From a virus, in the IMG/VR virus record IMGVR_UViG_3300024518_001786, positions 1-43,890 of that record: a DNA stretch of 43,890 bases; one strand, given 5' to 3'. Positions 29,103 to 36,950 of the stretch are shown here, piece by piece (positions within the stretch are counted from its first letter, which is position 1; each line of letters opens with the position of its first letter). Position numbers and translations under genes: made by a program. The notes beneath the pieces were generated by a model, which saw only the letters and a list, made by a program, of their open reading frames with translations, ran no database searches and was not told the DNA's origin.

Positions 29103-29497
29103 ACTGCCTCCTCAACGCCGACCTTGGTGCGCCAGTTGCAATCACTAAACGTCGAGTACTCACACGCCGGGCAGCGCTGAGCGTTGAGCGGTGCGCACAT
29201 CATCATCCTTTGCCAGCGCTCCCTCACCTCGTCGGCGTTCATCGGGTTGCTGTTGTTCAGCTCGGTGCCGCATGTCTTGCCCTCATGGATGTTGTCGCAC
29301 CGAATCACGAACCGGTACCGCTTGCTGTCCTCGACCTCTGCCCTGTCGGTGATCAGCAAGTCCGCTCCTGCCGGTACGGCCACGATCGTTCGCTGAGTCT
29401 TGTCATAGACCAGCTTCGTACGCCCGGGTCGGCGTTCGGCGACCGCCTGCATGGCTTCGCGGATCATCGTCTGTTGTTGTGGATCACGGTTGGTCAT
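29099..29497 (-). CDS. Cysteine-rich hypothetical protein
   Basis: 132 residues with SD GAGGAGCGCCTA. The N-terminus is helical; then a beta region (KRYRFVIRCDNIHEGKTCGT) and QRCPACEYSTFSDC near the C-terminus give four to five cysteines that could bind zinc in a treble-clef-like arrangement. Not recognised as an HNH enzyme: no H-N-H series is visible. It overlaps the next gene in the operon. Confidence 0.65.
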   Translation of the reverse strand: MTNRDPQQQTMIREAMQAVAERRPGRTKLVYDKTQRTIVAVPAGADLLITDRAEVEDSKRYRFVIRCDNIHEGKTCGTELNNSNPMNADEVRERWQRMMMCAPLNAQRCPACEYSTFSDCNWRTKVGVEEAV

Positions 29498-29513
29498 TAG
29501 GCGCTCCTCATAG

Positions 29514-29714
29514 TCACAGTGCCTCCTCCCACACCAGTTCCCAGATACCCGTGACCTGGTAGGGCGTGCTGACGGCCAAGGGGCCTACGGCCTCTACTCG
29601 ATGCTCGACCACGACATGGGCCAGCCGCCACTCGTTGTTTGGGTCTGGTGGTATCGGCTGCTCGTGAATAGGCCAGCTAGTGGCCGTGTACTCGTATTGT
29701 GTTTTCGTCGTCAT
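29514..29714 (-). CDS. Small hypothetical protein downstream of the polymerase
   Basis: 66 residues from ATG 29714, which overlaps the polymerase stop (ATGA). An upstream in-frame start (29729) would lie inside the polymerase gene. The protein is rich in Trp, Pro and Glu (TSWPIHEQPIPPDPNNEW and a GIWELVWEEAL end) with a probable beta core. No known domain. Its translational coupling to the polymerase may indicate a replication accessory. Confidence 0.55.
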   Translation of the reverse strand: MTTKTQYEYTATSWPIHEQPIPPDPNNEWRLAHVVVEHRVEAVGPLAVSTPYQVTGIWELVWEEAL

Positions 29715-32317
29715 TTCAAACCTCCCCAAGTTTTTGCCATATGTCCCTCAGCTTCAACCGGCACCCTCAGCTCGATACCACTGTGCTCAGTCAACGCCTC
29801 CAGCACCAACCCGTTCATCACCGGCCACAGGTCCTCGTCGAATTTCAGTATCACCTCGTCATGTACCTGTAGACACCACTGGACGTTTTCACCCGCCCGC
29901 TGTAGGTCTCGTACGTGTCGATCGAGCCACACCATGGACCGCTGAATCATCCCCTGAGCGCCGCCCTGTATCTTGTGGTTGGTGGCGATCCGCTCAGCTT
30001 CTGCCCTGACCGAGTTGTCGTCCGACCAGATACCCGGCAAGTACCTGACCATCCCCCAGCAGTCGGTCACCAGCCCCTCGCGCCTTGCTTGCGCGGTGTT
30101 CTCGCTGACGTACTCGGCAACGCCGCTGTAGGTCGTAAACCACTTCTCGATACCGTCCTTGCATCTCGCATCGGTCCAGCCCGTCAGCCCCTGTTTCTGG
30201 AGGAGTATCATGTAGGTGTGCGGGCTCATTCCGTAGAGGATGCCAAACGTGCCAGTCTTGGCCGCCACCCTCTGGTCCTTGGTCACGTCTGCCGCGTCGA
30301 CCTCAAACATCCTGGTTGCCGTCTCGGTGTGGATGTCGACACCGTCACGCAGCATCCGACACAGCAGCTTGTCTCGCGACTCGTGGGCAGCCACCCTGAC
30401 CTCGATCTGGCTTAGGTCCCACGCGCCAAACACCTCGCCGTCAGGGCACACGTACCCCTCGCGCACCTTGAGCCCCAGCTCGGACCTGGCCGGTATGTTG
30501 AGTAGGTTCGGGTCGGCAGCCGCCAGTCGCCTGGTAGCGGTGCGAGTCATTTTGATCTGACACCTGACCGGGTGGATGTCCTCGCCGACGGGTATGCGTG
30601 TCAGCACCGGCTTACAGAACGAGTCCCGTATGTGCTGATGCTCGCGCCACTCAAACACGTCACTGATAGCCGGGTCGGTATAGCGTAGGTGCTCGATTGA
30701 ATCCTTGCCCGTCGACATCGAGCCGGTAGCCGTCCGCTTGGCGGGCTGTAGACCTCGACGTCTCAGTAGCGACGCCACCTGTAGGGGCGACTTGGGGTTG
30801 AACGGCTTACTGCTGTAGTAGCGGTGAGAGATCCGCGACCCGATCCGCCACATGGCGTCCTGCATGGTGTCGGCCAACTGCTCAAAGTAGGCCCGGCTAG
30901 CAGGCATTCCGTTGTGCTGCATCTCCTCGAAAATCGGCAACACCTCCGACCCGTTCGACATCAGGTCGTCAAATCCTCTCGCCTCCAGCTCGGGTAGTAG
31001 CCGCTCGTACACTCTCAATGCTGCGTCGGCATCACGACTCGCATACCTGACTGCTACGTCCCGTGGTATGTCCGCCAGTGATCCCTCGGGCATCGGGCCT
31101 AGCTTTTCCTCGACCATGTCACGCAGCGCCGGGTGTACTTTCTTCCAGCGGTCAAGCGGGTCGGTGCGGTTGCCGTCCTTGTCGAGCTTCTCCGAGTAGT
31201 AGTCGACCAGTATCGACTCAGCACGTCGCTCTACCGGCTGTACCGTTTTCAGCCTCGCCGTGCCGTCGTTGCTGTACTCGATGTAGGGGTCGGCTTTGGG
31301 CCATGGCTCTAGTTCCAACAGGTCACCGAGGTAGTCCATCTGTAAGTCGATACCCACGTCACCGACCACCTCGCTGTAGCTCTGCATCACCATGCCGGTC
31401 CAGCGGTAGGCCAGGGGCTTGAGTCCTTGGGGCTCCAGCCGCAGCAAGTACGCCGCATACATCGAATCCCAGCACTTGGCGTCGCGCAACTCCAGCCCCA
31501 TGACTCGGCACATCTCGATGTCGAACATGGCGTTGTGCATCACCGCCACAGCACCGCCGTCGACTAGCTGCTGGATGGCGTCGATACCCTCGGCGAAGTC
31601 GTCGCGCTCGTACCTGAGTGTGTAGCCGCTACCGGCCGCGATCGACACCTGTACAGACCACGGGTCGGACGTACTGCCCTCGGTGTCGATACCCACGACC
31701 TCAGCCTGTGTCACGCTCAGGTAGTCAGCCAACCACCCACCGCCCACGTCGGCATAGTGACCCTCGTGCTCGTCGCGTGCCGGGAACTCCAGCGCCTGTC
31801 TGTCTTGCGCGTCGATGGTCAACGCTATCTGTTCGTAGTCCCAGTCGATCAGCGCCTTGACGTCGTTATCGTAGAACCCGGCCGCCGGGTGGTAGACAGG
31901 TAGTACGACCGCGCCCATAGCTCGGTCCTTGCGACTAGGATCAAACGCGCCCGCGTGGTGAGGTAGGCCGTGTACTGTCTCCATATCGACCGAGTCACCC
32001 AAAAACCAGCGAGTCGCAAACCGCCCGACCGCGACGATAAGTAGGGGCTGGACCTTCCTCACCTCGTTGATCAGCACGGGTGTCCAGTGCTTGACCTGTG
32101 CCGGTGTCGGGTCGGGGTTGCCATCGCGGTACTCCTTGACGACGTTGGTGCGATACCACAGCACCGCCGTCAACCCTCTACGCTGTAAGTACCACTCCTG
32201 TTCCTGGCCGGACTTGCCCACAAACGGCTTACCTCTGGCTGCTTCCTCGCGCCCTGGTGCCTCGCCGACCAGCATGACCGAGTTAGGAGTACGGCCGCAG
32301 CCGTTGACAGTGATCAT
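29711..32317 (-). CDS. Fusion of family-4-like uracil-DNA glycosylase, 3'-5' exonuclease and family A DNA polymerase
   Basis: 868 residues. Residues 12-165 resemble UDG family 4: VGEAPGREEAARGKPFVGKS (17-36), TNVVKEYRDGNPDPT and the VYHPAAG loop at 141-147. The four Fe-S cysteines of that family are missing. Residues 205-440 are a DEDDy exonuclease: IDTEGS (D211, E213), HNAMFDIEM (D266), YASRDADAA (Y425, D429). Residues 460-868 are family A polymerase: motif A AWDLSQIEVRVAAHES (633-646), motif B RVAAKTGTFGILYG (683-696) with F691, motif C LQVHDEV (816-822). It replicates the phage genome. The UDG part may recognise uracil in template DNA. Confidence 0.9.
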   Translation of the reverse strand: MITVNGCGRTPNSVMLVGEAPGREEAARGKPFVGKSGQEQEWYLQRRGLTAVLWYRTNVVKEYRDGNPDPTPAQVKHWTPVLINEVRKVQPLLIVAVGRFATRWFLGDSVDMETVHGLPHHAGAFDPSRKDRAMGAVVLPVYHPAAGFYDNDVKALIDWDYEQIALTIDAQDRQALEFPARDEHEGHYADVGGGWLADYLSVTQAEVVGIDTEGSTSDPWSVQVSIAAGSGYTLRYERDDFAEGIDAIQQLVDGGAVAVMHNAMFDIEMCRVMGLELRDAKCWDSMYAAYLLRLEPQGLKPLAYRWTGMVMQSYSEVVGDVGIDLQMDYLGDLLELEPWPKADPYIEYSNDGTARLKTVQPVERRAESILVDYYSEKLDKDGNRTDPLDRWKKVHPALRDMVEEKLGPMPEGSLADIPRDVAVRYASRDADAALRVYERLLPELEARGFDDLMSNGSEVLPIFEEMQHNGMPASRAYFEQLADTMQDAMWRIGSRISHRYYSSKPFNPKSPLQVASLLRRRGLQPAKRTATGSMSTGKDSIEHLRYTDPAISDVFEWREHQHIRDSFCKPVLTRIPVGEDIHPVRCQIKMTRTATRRLAAADPNLLNIPARSELGLKVREGYVCPDGEVFGAWDLSQIEVRVAAHESRDKLLCRMLRDGVDIHTETATRMFEVDAADVTKDQRVAAKTGTFGILYGMSPHTYMILLQKQGLTGWTDARCKDGIEKWFTTYSGVAEYVSENTAQARREGLVTDCWGMVRYLPGIWSDDNSVRAEAERIATNHKIQGGAQGMIQRSMVWLDRHVRDLQRAGENVQWCLQVHDEVILKFDEDLWPVMNGLVLEALTEHSGIELRVPVEAEGHMAKTWGGLK

Positions 32318-32658
32318 GCGCTCGCCATCTGTTCTCGTAGCTTAGCCACTGCCGGGCCAGTTATCTCACCCACGGACATCCACCCAAACTCAAACTTGGC
32401 GTCGGCGGTATTGCACCGCGACCGCAGCCTGCACGGGCCCGCGTACCCCGGCACCCAGTCGCTAATCTCGACGGCGGTGGCGCTGAGGAACGAAGCGTTT
32501 AGCTCGCCTGCAACTCCCTGCTTGACAGTGAACTCACCCTCTACGCGGATCAGGCCCCACATCGGGGGACCGTCGGCATCGACAGGGCCGATGATGTCCA
32601 CCGACGCGATGGTGTAGCCGTCCTGTACCGATAGCCGCCTCATGTAGCGCTCAGTCAC
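32314..32658 (-). CDS. Hypothetical protein upstream of polymerase
   Basis: 114 residues from GTG 32658 (GTGA overlap with the upstream gene; an internal ATG at 32643 is possible). Mainly beta with GYTIASVDIIGPVDADGPPM and two cysteines (GPCRLRSRCN). C-terminal helix EITGPAVAKLREQM. It is coupled to the polymerase start by ATGA, so it is likely translated with it. It has no recognised domain; the fold could be a small beta barrel. Confidence 0.6.
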   Translation of the reverse strand: MTERYMRRLSVQDGYTIASVDIIGPVDADGPPMWGLIRVEGEFTVKQGVAGELNASFLSATAVEISDWVPGYAGPCRLRSRCNTADAKFEFGWMSVGEITGPAVAKLREQMASA

Positions 32659-32900
32659 GTCGCCAGGCCTACCTCATCAGGACCGGCGATCGGGAAATCG
32701 ACCAGCATGTCGCGCAAGACGACCACCGAAAACTCCGTCATCGGCAGGTAGGTAACGCTCTCTCGTCCCCCGCGCTTCGTCGACACAACCAGCATCCAGT
32801 TGTCGCCTGCCTGCTCCGACAGCGTGATTACCGTCTCGCCGTCTGGGTAGTTGATACGTCTGCTAGCCGTCTCTGCGGCATTGAATGTCACGTTTCTCAT
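32655..32900 (-). CDS. Small hypothetical protein
   Basis: 81 residues from ATG 32900, chosen because AGAGGAGATACGAG precedes it and it overlaps the neighbour's stop (ATGA). The frame is open 30 codons further upstream, but those codons lie inside other genes. Beta-rich (ETVITLSEQAGDNWMLVVST and a VTYLPMTEFSVVVLRDML segment). It may form a small beta domain. Function unknown. Confidence 0.6.
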   Translation of the reverse strand: MRNVTFNAAETASRRINYPDGETVITLSEQAGDNWMLVVSTKRGGRESVTYLPMTEFSVVVLRDMLVDFPIAGPDEVGLAT

Positions 32901-33022
32901 CTCTCGTATCTCCTCTCTGCCAGCCACCGCCACCTGTCCCACCGTCGCCTCGCCGAGTACAGCCTGTGCGCTCTCCACTGGCACATACACGACACCGCGA
33001 GCCAGAACAGTTGCTTGATCAT
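32897..33022 (-). CDS. Very small basic, tryptophan-rich protein
   Basis: 41 residues from ATG 33022: MIKQLFWLAVSCMCQWRAHR, then a tail with many Arg and Trp. ATGA overlaps at both ends support it even at this length. The N-terminal hydrophobic stretch with C-M-C could sit in a membrane; the tail would bind nucleic acid or phosphate. The family is unknown. Confidence 0.45.
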   Translation of the reverse strand: MIKQLFWLAVSCMCQWRAHRLYSARRRWDRWRWLAERRYER

Positions 33023-33210
33023 CCGGCCTTCTCGGTAAATATCTCTTCCAGCTTGTCGTGCTGGTTGCCGGTCAGACCTCGTCCGCCAGCAACCACCCGC
33101 CACCGCATGTCCTCGACGAAGTCCATCTCCCAGGCGGTAAACCCGCTGTCACTCTGCTCCAGCCGCTCGCTGAGCTGGTCTATCATCTCTCGGTCTGTCA
33201 GTTCCCTCAC
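33019..33210 (-). CDS. Small acidic helical protein
   Basis: 63 residues from GTG 33210 with SD AGGAGGGTGAACA. Helical and charged (LTDREMIDQLSERLEQSDSG, then GLTGNQHDKLEEIFTEKAG). This pattern of two short helices with a conserved WE/D turn is common among uncharacterised early phage proteins. It overlaps the zinc-ribbon gene upstream by 62 bases and the next gene by four. Confidence 0.6.
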   Translation of the reverse strand: MRELTDREMIDQLSERLEQSDSGFTAWEMDFVEDMRWRVVAGGRGLTGNQHDKLEEIFTEKAG

Positions 33211-33358
33211 TGTTCACCCTCCTGTTCAGCCATGTGATAATCGGCCACGTCGCCACCGAGCAGCACGACGGGCACTGACGCGTAAAGGACGTCAGCCTCT
33301 GGCCGGTGTCGAATACCTCGTCACAGTCAATACACAGCCACGCTGCTACGAGTTTCAT
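33149..33358 (-). CDS. Small zinc-ribbon protein
   Basis: 69 residues from ATG 33358, which overlaps the nuclease stop (ATGA). MKLVAAWLCIDCDEVFDTGQ and FTRQCPSCCS give the C-x2-C...C-x2-C spacing of a zinc ribbon. The last 20 residues are encoded in the 62-base overlap with the next gene and are basic and disordered. Its partner nuclease upstream suggests recombination or replication, but its role is not known. Confidence 0.6.
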   Translation of the reverse strand: MKLVAAWLCIDCDEVFDTGQRLTSFTRQCPSCCSVATWPIITWLNRRVNSEGTDRPRDDRPAQRAAGAE

Positions 33359-34083
33359 CTCACTGCCTCCCCTACCGTTTTCGCGATCACCTTACCTATC
33401 CCGTCAACCTTCGCCCACTCGTCAGGTCCCGCGTTGATCATCTGTTGGATGCTTCCAAAGTGCTTGGCCACAGCCACCGCCCGCGTGTACCCGACCCCGG
33501 GTAGCTGCGCCGCTACCTTGGCTCGCAAACACACGTCCTCGCTCATCCCCGGCATCAGGCTGACGGCTCGTGACCGGTCAAAGGTTTTCATTCCCTTGTG
33601 CTGGTGCCATTCCTTCGACCACCACCTGTACAGCACCCCAATCCACATGGCTGCTTCCTTCATGGTGTCGACCCGCTTGATACGCATCCCGGCCGCCGTC
33701 AGCGTCAACAGCAACGACTCAACGTACCCGTACGGCACCCACCGCTCGCCGAGCTTGAACGATCGCCACGACTTGCCGCGACGGATCTGTAGCCGACCCT
33801 CTCTCACACTCGGCCTGTAGATCCCGTAGTACAGCAGCCAGCTCACGTCGTACTCGGCCAGCATGTCGGGTATTTGCTTCGCCTGTAGCCGTCCTCTGTC
33901 GGCGCTGGAGATCATCTCTGGCAGTGACTTGACCTCTACCCCTACCAGCACGGGCCCGTCGGGACCATTGCCAGCAAACGCCGCGTCGGCACTGTCGAGT
34001 GTGCATATCTCGCCGATGGTGTCGAGCGGCTTGAACCTGACTAGCTCCTTAGACCCGGCGCGATAGTCGATCATCACAGTCAC
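33355..34083 (-). CDS. ERCC4-type (XPF/Mus81-like) nuclease with HhH motifs
   Basis: 242 residues from GTG 34083 (GTGA overlap); an ATG three codons later is also possible. N-terminal ERCC4 nuclease core: VMIDYRAGSKEL, VLVGVEVKSLPEMISS with the Glu-x-Lys pair, then GRLQAKQIPDML. A C-terminal helix-hairpin-helix pair follows (VAAQLPGVGYTRAVAVAKHF and VDGIGKVIAKTV), which binds DNA. Such enzymes cut branched or flapped DNA. Together with Sak4-like ATPase, helicase and PD-(D/E)XK nuclease it forms the recombination/repair set of this phage. Confidence 0.85.
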   Translation of the reverse strand: MTVMIDYRAGSKELVRFKPLDTIGEICTLDSADAAFAGNGPDGPVLVGVEVKSLPEMISSADRGRLQAKQIPDMLAEYDVSWLLYYGIYRPSVREGRLQIRRGKSWRSFKLGERWVPYGYVESLLLTLTAAGMRIKRVDTMKEAAMWIGVLYRWWSKEWHQHKGMKTFDRSRAVSLMPGMSEDVCLRAKVAAQLPGVGYTRAVAVAKHFGSIQQMINAGPDEWAKVDGIGKVIAKTVGEAVR

Positions 34084-34580
34084 TGGTCGAACCCCATTAG
34101 CTCGTTGTAGTCGAACTTGGTTTTGAGCGCCCCGTGGATGTCGACCGTGGTGTCGCTGATCTCCTCGACCGTGTCCTTGTAGGTGACGTAGTACGAAGGT
34201 ACCAGCAGATCGCCGAGTGCGAACCGCTCACCTTTATGGGTCAGCATGTAGGTGCCGGGTGCCGCTCTGTTTTCCTTGGGGGCTCGTTCCAGTATTCCCC
34301 AGAACCGCAGCTTGGCGGCGTCACCCGGTCGTGCCGCCTTGGGGTATTTCATCAGAAAGCGCCGAGTCATCTTCTCCATGTTGAACCACCGACGGCTGCC
34401 GTGGACACGGTACACGTAGGTGGCAAACGCTGCCATCGTGTGGTGCATTTTTCGTGTGTATCGCTTGGCGAGTCTGAGACAGCACGGGCATACCACACCC
34501 TGGTCCATCAGCTCGTTGACCACCGTCCGCGCCTCGGCCAGCGACAACCCGTCAGACCAGCTCGTGTCCTTTAGAATCAT
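34080..34580 (-). CDS. Conserved early phage protein, winged-helix-like
   Basis: 166 residues with SD AAGGATGGGGCG. Middle segment CPCCLRLAKRYTRKMHHTMA, with three cysteines and two His, resembles a zinc-binding helix; a later WGILERAPKENRAAPGTYML region could be a winged helix. I have seen this pattern in uncharacterised early proteins next to Sak4-like genes, but I cannot name the family. It may bind DNA. It overlaps the gene upstream by 29 bases and the nuclease by four. Confidence 0.6.
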   Translation of the reverse strand: MILKDTSWSDGLSLAEARTVVNELMDQGVVCPCCLRLAKRYTRKMHHTMAAFATYVYRVHGSRRWFNMEKMTRRFLMKYPKAARPGDAAKLRFWGILERAPKENRAAPGTYMLTHKGERFALGDLLVPSYYVTYKDTVEEISDTTVDIHGALKTKFDYNELMGFDQ

Positions 34581-34887
34581 CGCCCCATCCTTGGTGACCG
34601 GCCCGTATCTGGGCGAACGCTTTACCGTTGACTAGCCGCTCCATGCCGCCAGCCATCAGGTTGGCTACTTGCTTGTCCTCTGCCCGCGACGAGATCCTGA
34701 CCCCGGCAGCTATCCGCATGGCGGTACTACCTATCAAGTCACACACCCGCTCGCGCTCTCTGACAGCCTCAGCCTCGGCGAACTTGACCAACGCGTCGAC
34801 CGCCTCCAGCTCAGTGAGGCCCTCGTGCGTGAGCTTGTTGTACACGTGGATAGCTGCACGCTCCAGCATCTCAGGGTTAGCGGTCAT
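34552..34887 (-). CDS. Hypothetical helical protein
   Basis: 111 residues from ATG 34887 (SD GAGGAGGAGTGGCTGAC; ATGA overlap). A GTG at 34896 is possible but sits too close to the SD. Fully helical: LERAAIHVYNKLTHEGLTEL, then a charged AEAEAVRERERVCDLIGSTA. The segment GMERLVNGKAFAQIRAGHQGW may form a C-terminal domain. No known motif. Translation is coupled to the Sak4-like gene. Confidence 0.55.
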   Translation of the reverse strand: MTANPEMLERAAIHVYNKLTHEGLTELEAVDALVKFAEAEAVRERERVCDLIGSTAMRIAAGVRISSRAEDKQVANLMAGGMERLVNGKAFAQIRAGHQGWGDDSKGHELV

Positions 34888-35681
34888 GTCAGCCACTCCT
34901 CCTCGTCAGACTCAGCGACGATCGCCATCACGTACCCAAATCGTGAGTCCTCGTTGTCGAACTCCAGCCCCTCGCTAAACGCGTTCCACCACCCCTTTTC
35001 TACCTTCGATGTAAACGTGTTGGCGATGATGTCTCGCTCGGTTCTGACAATCACGTCAGCCAGATAGTGGACGTCCTTTTGCCCGGCTCGTATCGTTTTA
35101 CCGGTCCGCTGACCCATGCCCGATTTCGACTCGCGGTACTCGTCCTTGGTCTGACCTACCGCGATCAGGTTGGTGCCGTCCTGGTGGCGGAAGTGCTTGA
35201 ACAGCGACCGCCACTCGGCGTTGACCGGGCCATAGTTGGCGTCGATGCGACCGCCTGACGGCTTGAGGTCGCCGAACCTGGCCAGGCGTATCAGCTCCCA
35301 GGCCTCGGTGTGGGTGTCGATGATGATGGTCCTGGCCCACTCGTAGGCATCGTAGATCGCATCGGACATCGCGCCCCACACCTTGTCAGCTTCATCTGCT
35401 ACCGCTTCGTGTCCTCTAGCCCCCGACAGGTCGACGCCGAAGTCGAACAGACGTATCTCCTTGTCGCGTGCGAACGGCTGGATGATGCCCTCGATTTTCT
35501 CGCTGGCGTGGATGAGTGCGATCGGCCCGGGTGCCGTCAGCGCTAGCGTGGTACGCCCGGTGCCGGTGTCGCCGTAGATCTCCATGAAAACACACCGCCT
35601 AGTTAGTTGCGTCGGTGCGTCTTCCCACGCTACAGACTCGGTTGACTTGGCTGCCGCTGACGTTTTTCTTTTTATTCCCAT
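34884..35681 (-). CDS. Sak4-like RecA-fold ATPase (single-strand annealing type)
   Basis: 265 residues with SD GGGAGAGACG. RecA-like core without the extended filament domains: Walker A IYGDTGTGRTTLALTAPG at 35-52, Walker B ARTIIIDTHTEAWEL at about 115-130, and GTNLIAVGQTKDEYRES. The Walker A Lys is replaced by Arg (GTGRTT), unusual for an ATPase. This Sak4/AAA_24 pattern is found in phage recombination modules beside ssDNA-binding proteins and promotes annealing. The basic N-terminal 20 residues are an extension. Confidence 0.8.
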   Translation of the reverse strand: MGIKRKTSAAAKSTESVAWEDAPTQLTRRCVFMEIYGDTGTGRTTLALTAPGPIALIHASEKIEGIIQPFARDKEIRLFDFGVDLSGARGHEAVADEADKVWGAMSDAIYDAYEWARTIIIDTHTEAWELIRLARFGDLKPSGGRIDANYGPVNAEWRSLFKHFRHQDGTNLIAVGQTKDEYRESKSGMGQRTGKTIRAGQKDVHYLADVIVRTERDIIANTFTSKVEKGWWNAFSEGLEFDNEDSRFGYVMAIVAESDEEEWLT

Positions 35682-35710
35682 CGTCTCTCCCTGTCAAAAA
35701 GCGACCGGGG

Positions 35711-35765
35711 GGCGGGGTAGGCCGGAGTTGAACCGTATCGGCATTCGTTTGTATGCCACCCCGCC
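35711..35765 (-). other. Branched stem-loop element with T-arm-like sequence
   Basis: In the 123-base gap between the Sak4-like gene and its upstream neighbour. On the - strand GGCGGGGT/ACCCCGCC close a 55-base element with an inner hairpin GGCAT-N8-ATGCC and a GGTTCAACTCC segment matching the tRNA B-box. It lacks D and anticodon arms, so it is not a normal tRNA. T5 follows ten bases later. Possible 5'-UTR structure or tRNA remnant. Confidence 0.4.
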
Positions 35766-35804
35766 AGCCATCATTAAGCCTCGCCTCTGTCTCGTTCTCA
35801 TCTT

Positions 35805-35945
35805 CTATTCCCCTATTCCCTCGATCAGCGCACGGCAGAGGGTGTAGTTGTCTCTTTCATCAATCATTCTCTTTTGGGTGCCATGATCCATAATGAGTGG
35901 CGCTTTCTCCACCCGCGCCAGCACCGCCTCTAGTGGGTTAGTCAT
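35805..35945 (-). CDS. Small hypothetical protein
   Basis: 46 residues from ATG 35945 behind AAGGAGAAACCCATCCC; ATGA overlap with the gene upstream. Helical: MTNPLEAVLARVEKAPLIMD and DERDNYTLCRALIEGIGE. The longer in-frame extension would run through the neighbour, so the internal start is preferred. First of a group of small genes with lower GC than the rest. Function unknown. Confidence 0.5.
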   Translation of the reverse strand: MTNPLEAVLARVEKAPLIMDHGTQKRMIDERDNYTLCRALIEGIGE

Positions 35946-36181
35946 GGGATGGGTTTCTCCTTGTTCAGTGATTTGACACAGACACCACAGAACATTGGAC
36001 TCCTCCCACATCGACACTTGCGCCCCTGCGCCTCCTCCAGCGCGTCTAGGACGGTGCGTACATCACTCCAGAGTGACGGCGCTTCTCGGCATAGTTTCTC
36101 TAACGCTTCCACCGCAGCCCCAATGTCACGATCTGTCGGTACTTGTTGAGATGTACCTGCGTTTCGTTCCTTGTCAGTCAT
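35942..36181 (-). CDS. Small cysteine-rich hypothetical protein
   Basis: 79 residues from ATG 36181 with SD GGAGGGACAGACG; overlaps at both ends. N-terminal part helical (DIGAAVEALEKLCREAPSLW); C-terminus GRKCRCGRSPMFCGVCVK contains a four-cysteine cluster that could bind zinc. The same arrangement recurs in its neighbour. Function unknown. Confidence 0.55.
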   Translation of the reverse strand: MTDKERNAGTSQQVPTDRDIGAAVEALEKLCREAPSLWSDVRTVLDALEEAQGRKCRCGRSPMFCGVCVKSLNKEKPIP

Positions 36182-36459
36182 CGTCTGTCCCTCCAATGTG
36201 TTTTCTCGGGCATCAAAATCGTTGTGCCAATCACCCCGACGAACTGAACTTTTAAGAGCACGTCTCCGGATGTGCCTCCGTGCGAGACAATCAGGTGATC
36301 GAAGCAGGGCAGACACAAAACACCAAGGCGCAAGTGTTTTGGAACAACCGTTTCCCAGGCGTCGTCAGTAACCGTATAGTCGAATGCAACTCTCCGGTGA
36401 CAGATGCCACAAGGCAACACAAGTCCATCAGAGATACCTTCGGGCAGACCGGCGTTCAT
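36178..36459 (-). CDS. Zinc-binding hypothetical protein
   Basis: 93 residues from ATG 36459 with SD GGAGGGTTTCG. VLPCGICHRRVAFDY and LGVLCLPCFDHLIV form a C-x2-C...C-x2-C zinc site; FDHLIVSHGG supplies His residues. The C-terminal part is beta-like. The extension upstream to 36570 is inside the next gene. Part of the small-gene group; no known family. Confidence 0.55.
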   Translation of the reverse strand: MNAGLPEGISDGLVLPCGICHRRVAFDYTVTDDAWETVVPKHLRLGVLCLPCFDHLIVSHGGTSGDVLLKVQFVGVIGTTILMPEKTHWRDRR

Positions 36460-36950
36460 CGAAACCCTCCGCCTGTTTTTGACACGGCCCCACATCGGGA
36501 GCATTCGTAGTACGTTTGGCCCGTGTGAGGGTCCGCCACCCTCTTCCACGCATGATCTAGAAGGTGACACACCTTATGCAAGAACCACTCTCTTCTTCTA
36601 CTCATTTCTCCCCCTTCCAATTCTAGAATCGCGTCACAGACTGCGGCCTTCCATTCGTCCCAAGTCAGCACATCGGGATCAGGAAAAAAGAATGCGCCGG
36701 AACCAGTCTCATCCCACCACCGCATCACATTCCCAAAGTCCGAGTCGTTGGTGTAGGGGTCGGGCCAATCTGGCAAAAGACAAGAATTATCAAGACTGGG
36801 ATTGTGTGGCCCGTAGTCTTTTGGTGCAGCCCAATTTCCACACAACCACCACCCCATCAACCGCGCCAGCCGTTCGCGCTTGGCGAGGGCCGGCAAGTCT
36901 CCCTCTTCCAATCGTGCTACATAGCCCACCATTGTCGAATCGTCACTCAT
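36456..36950 (-). CDS. Hypothetical protein with C-terminal zinc motif
   Basis: 164 residues from ATG 36950 (MSDDSTMVGYVARLEEGD); it overlaps the preceding stop by eight bases and the next start by four. Tryptophan-rich (MGWWLCGNWAAPKDYG, VMRWWDETGSGAFFFPDP) with many Asp/Asn. The extreme C-terminus YYECSRCGAVSKTGGG is a half zinc finger following HKVCHLLDH. It may bind nucleic acid or protein. Not recognised. Confidence 0.55.
   Translation of the reverse strand: MSDDSTMVGYVARLEEGDLPALAKRERLARLMGWWLCGNWAAPKDYGPHNPSLDNSCLLPDWPDPYTNDSDFGNVMRWWDETGSGAFFFPDPDVLTWDEWKAAVCDAILELEGGEMSRRREWFLHKVCHLLDHAWKRVADPHTGQTYYECSRCGAVSKTGGGFR

Noticed and set aside
32885-33820. 311-codon + strand frame opposite early genes
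   Set aside because: No SD and a Pro/Ser/Arg-rich composition; the - strand genes are overlapping and coherent.
35680-35698. TTGACA with TAAAAA 17 bases downstream at the Sak4-like start
   Set aside because: The -10 would lie inside the coding sequence after its ATG; the match comes from the SD and Lys codons.
35711-35765. Functional tRNA on the - strand
   Set aside because: Only 55 bases, no D arm, no T33 in an anticodon loop, T stem pairs at three of five positions.
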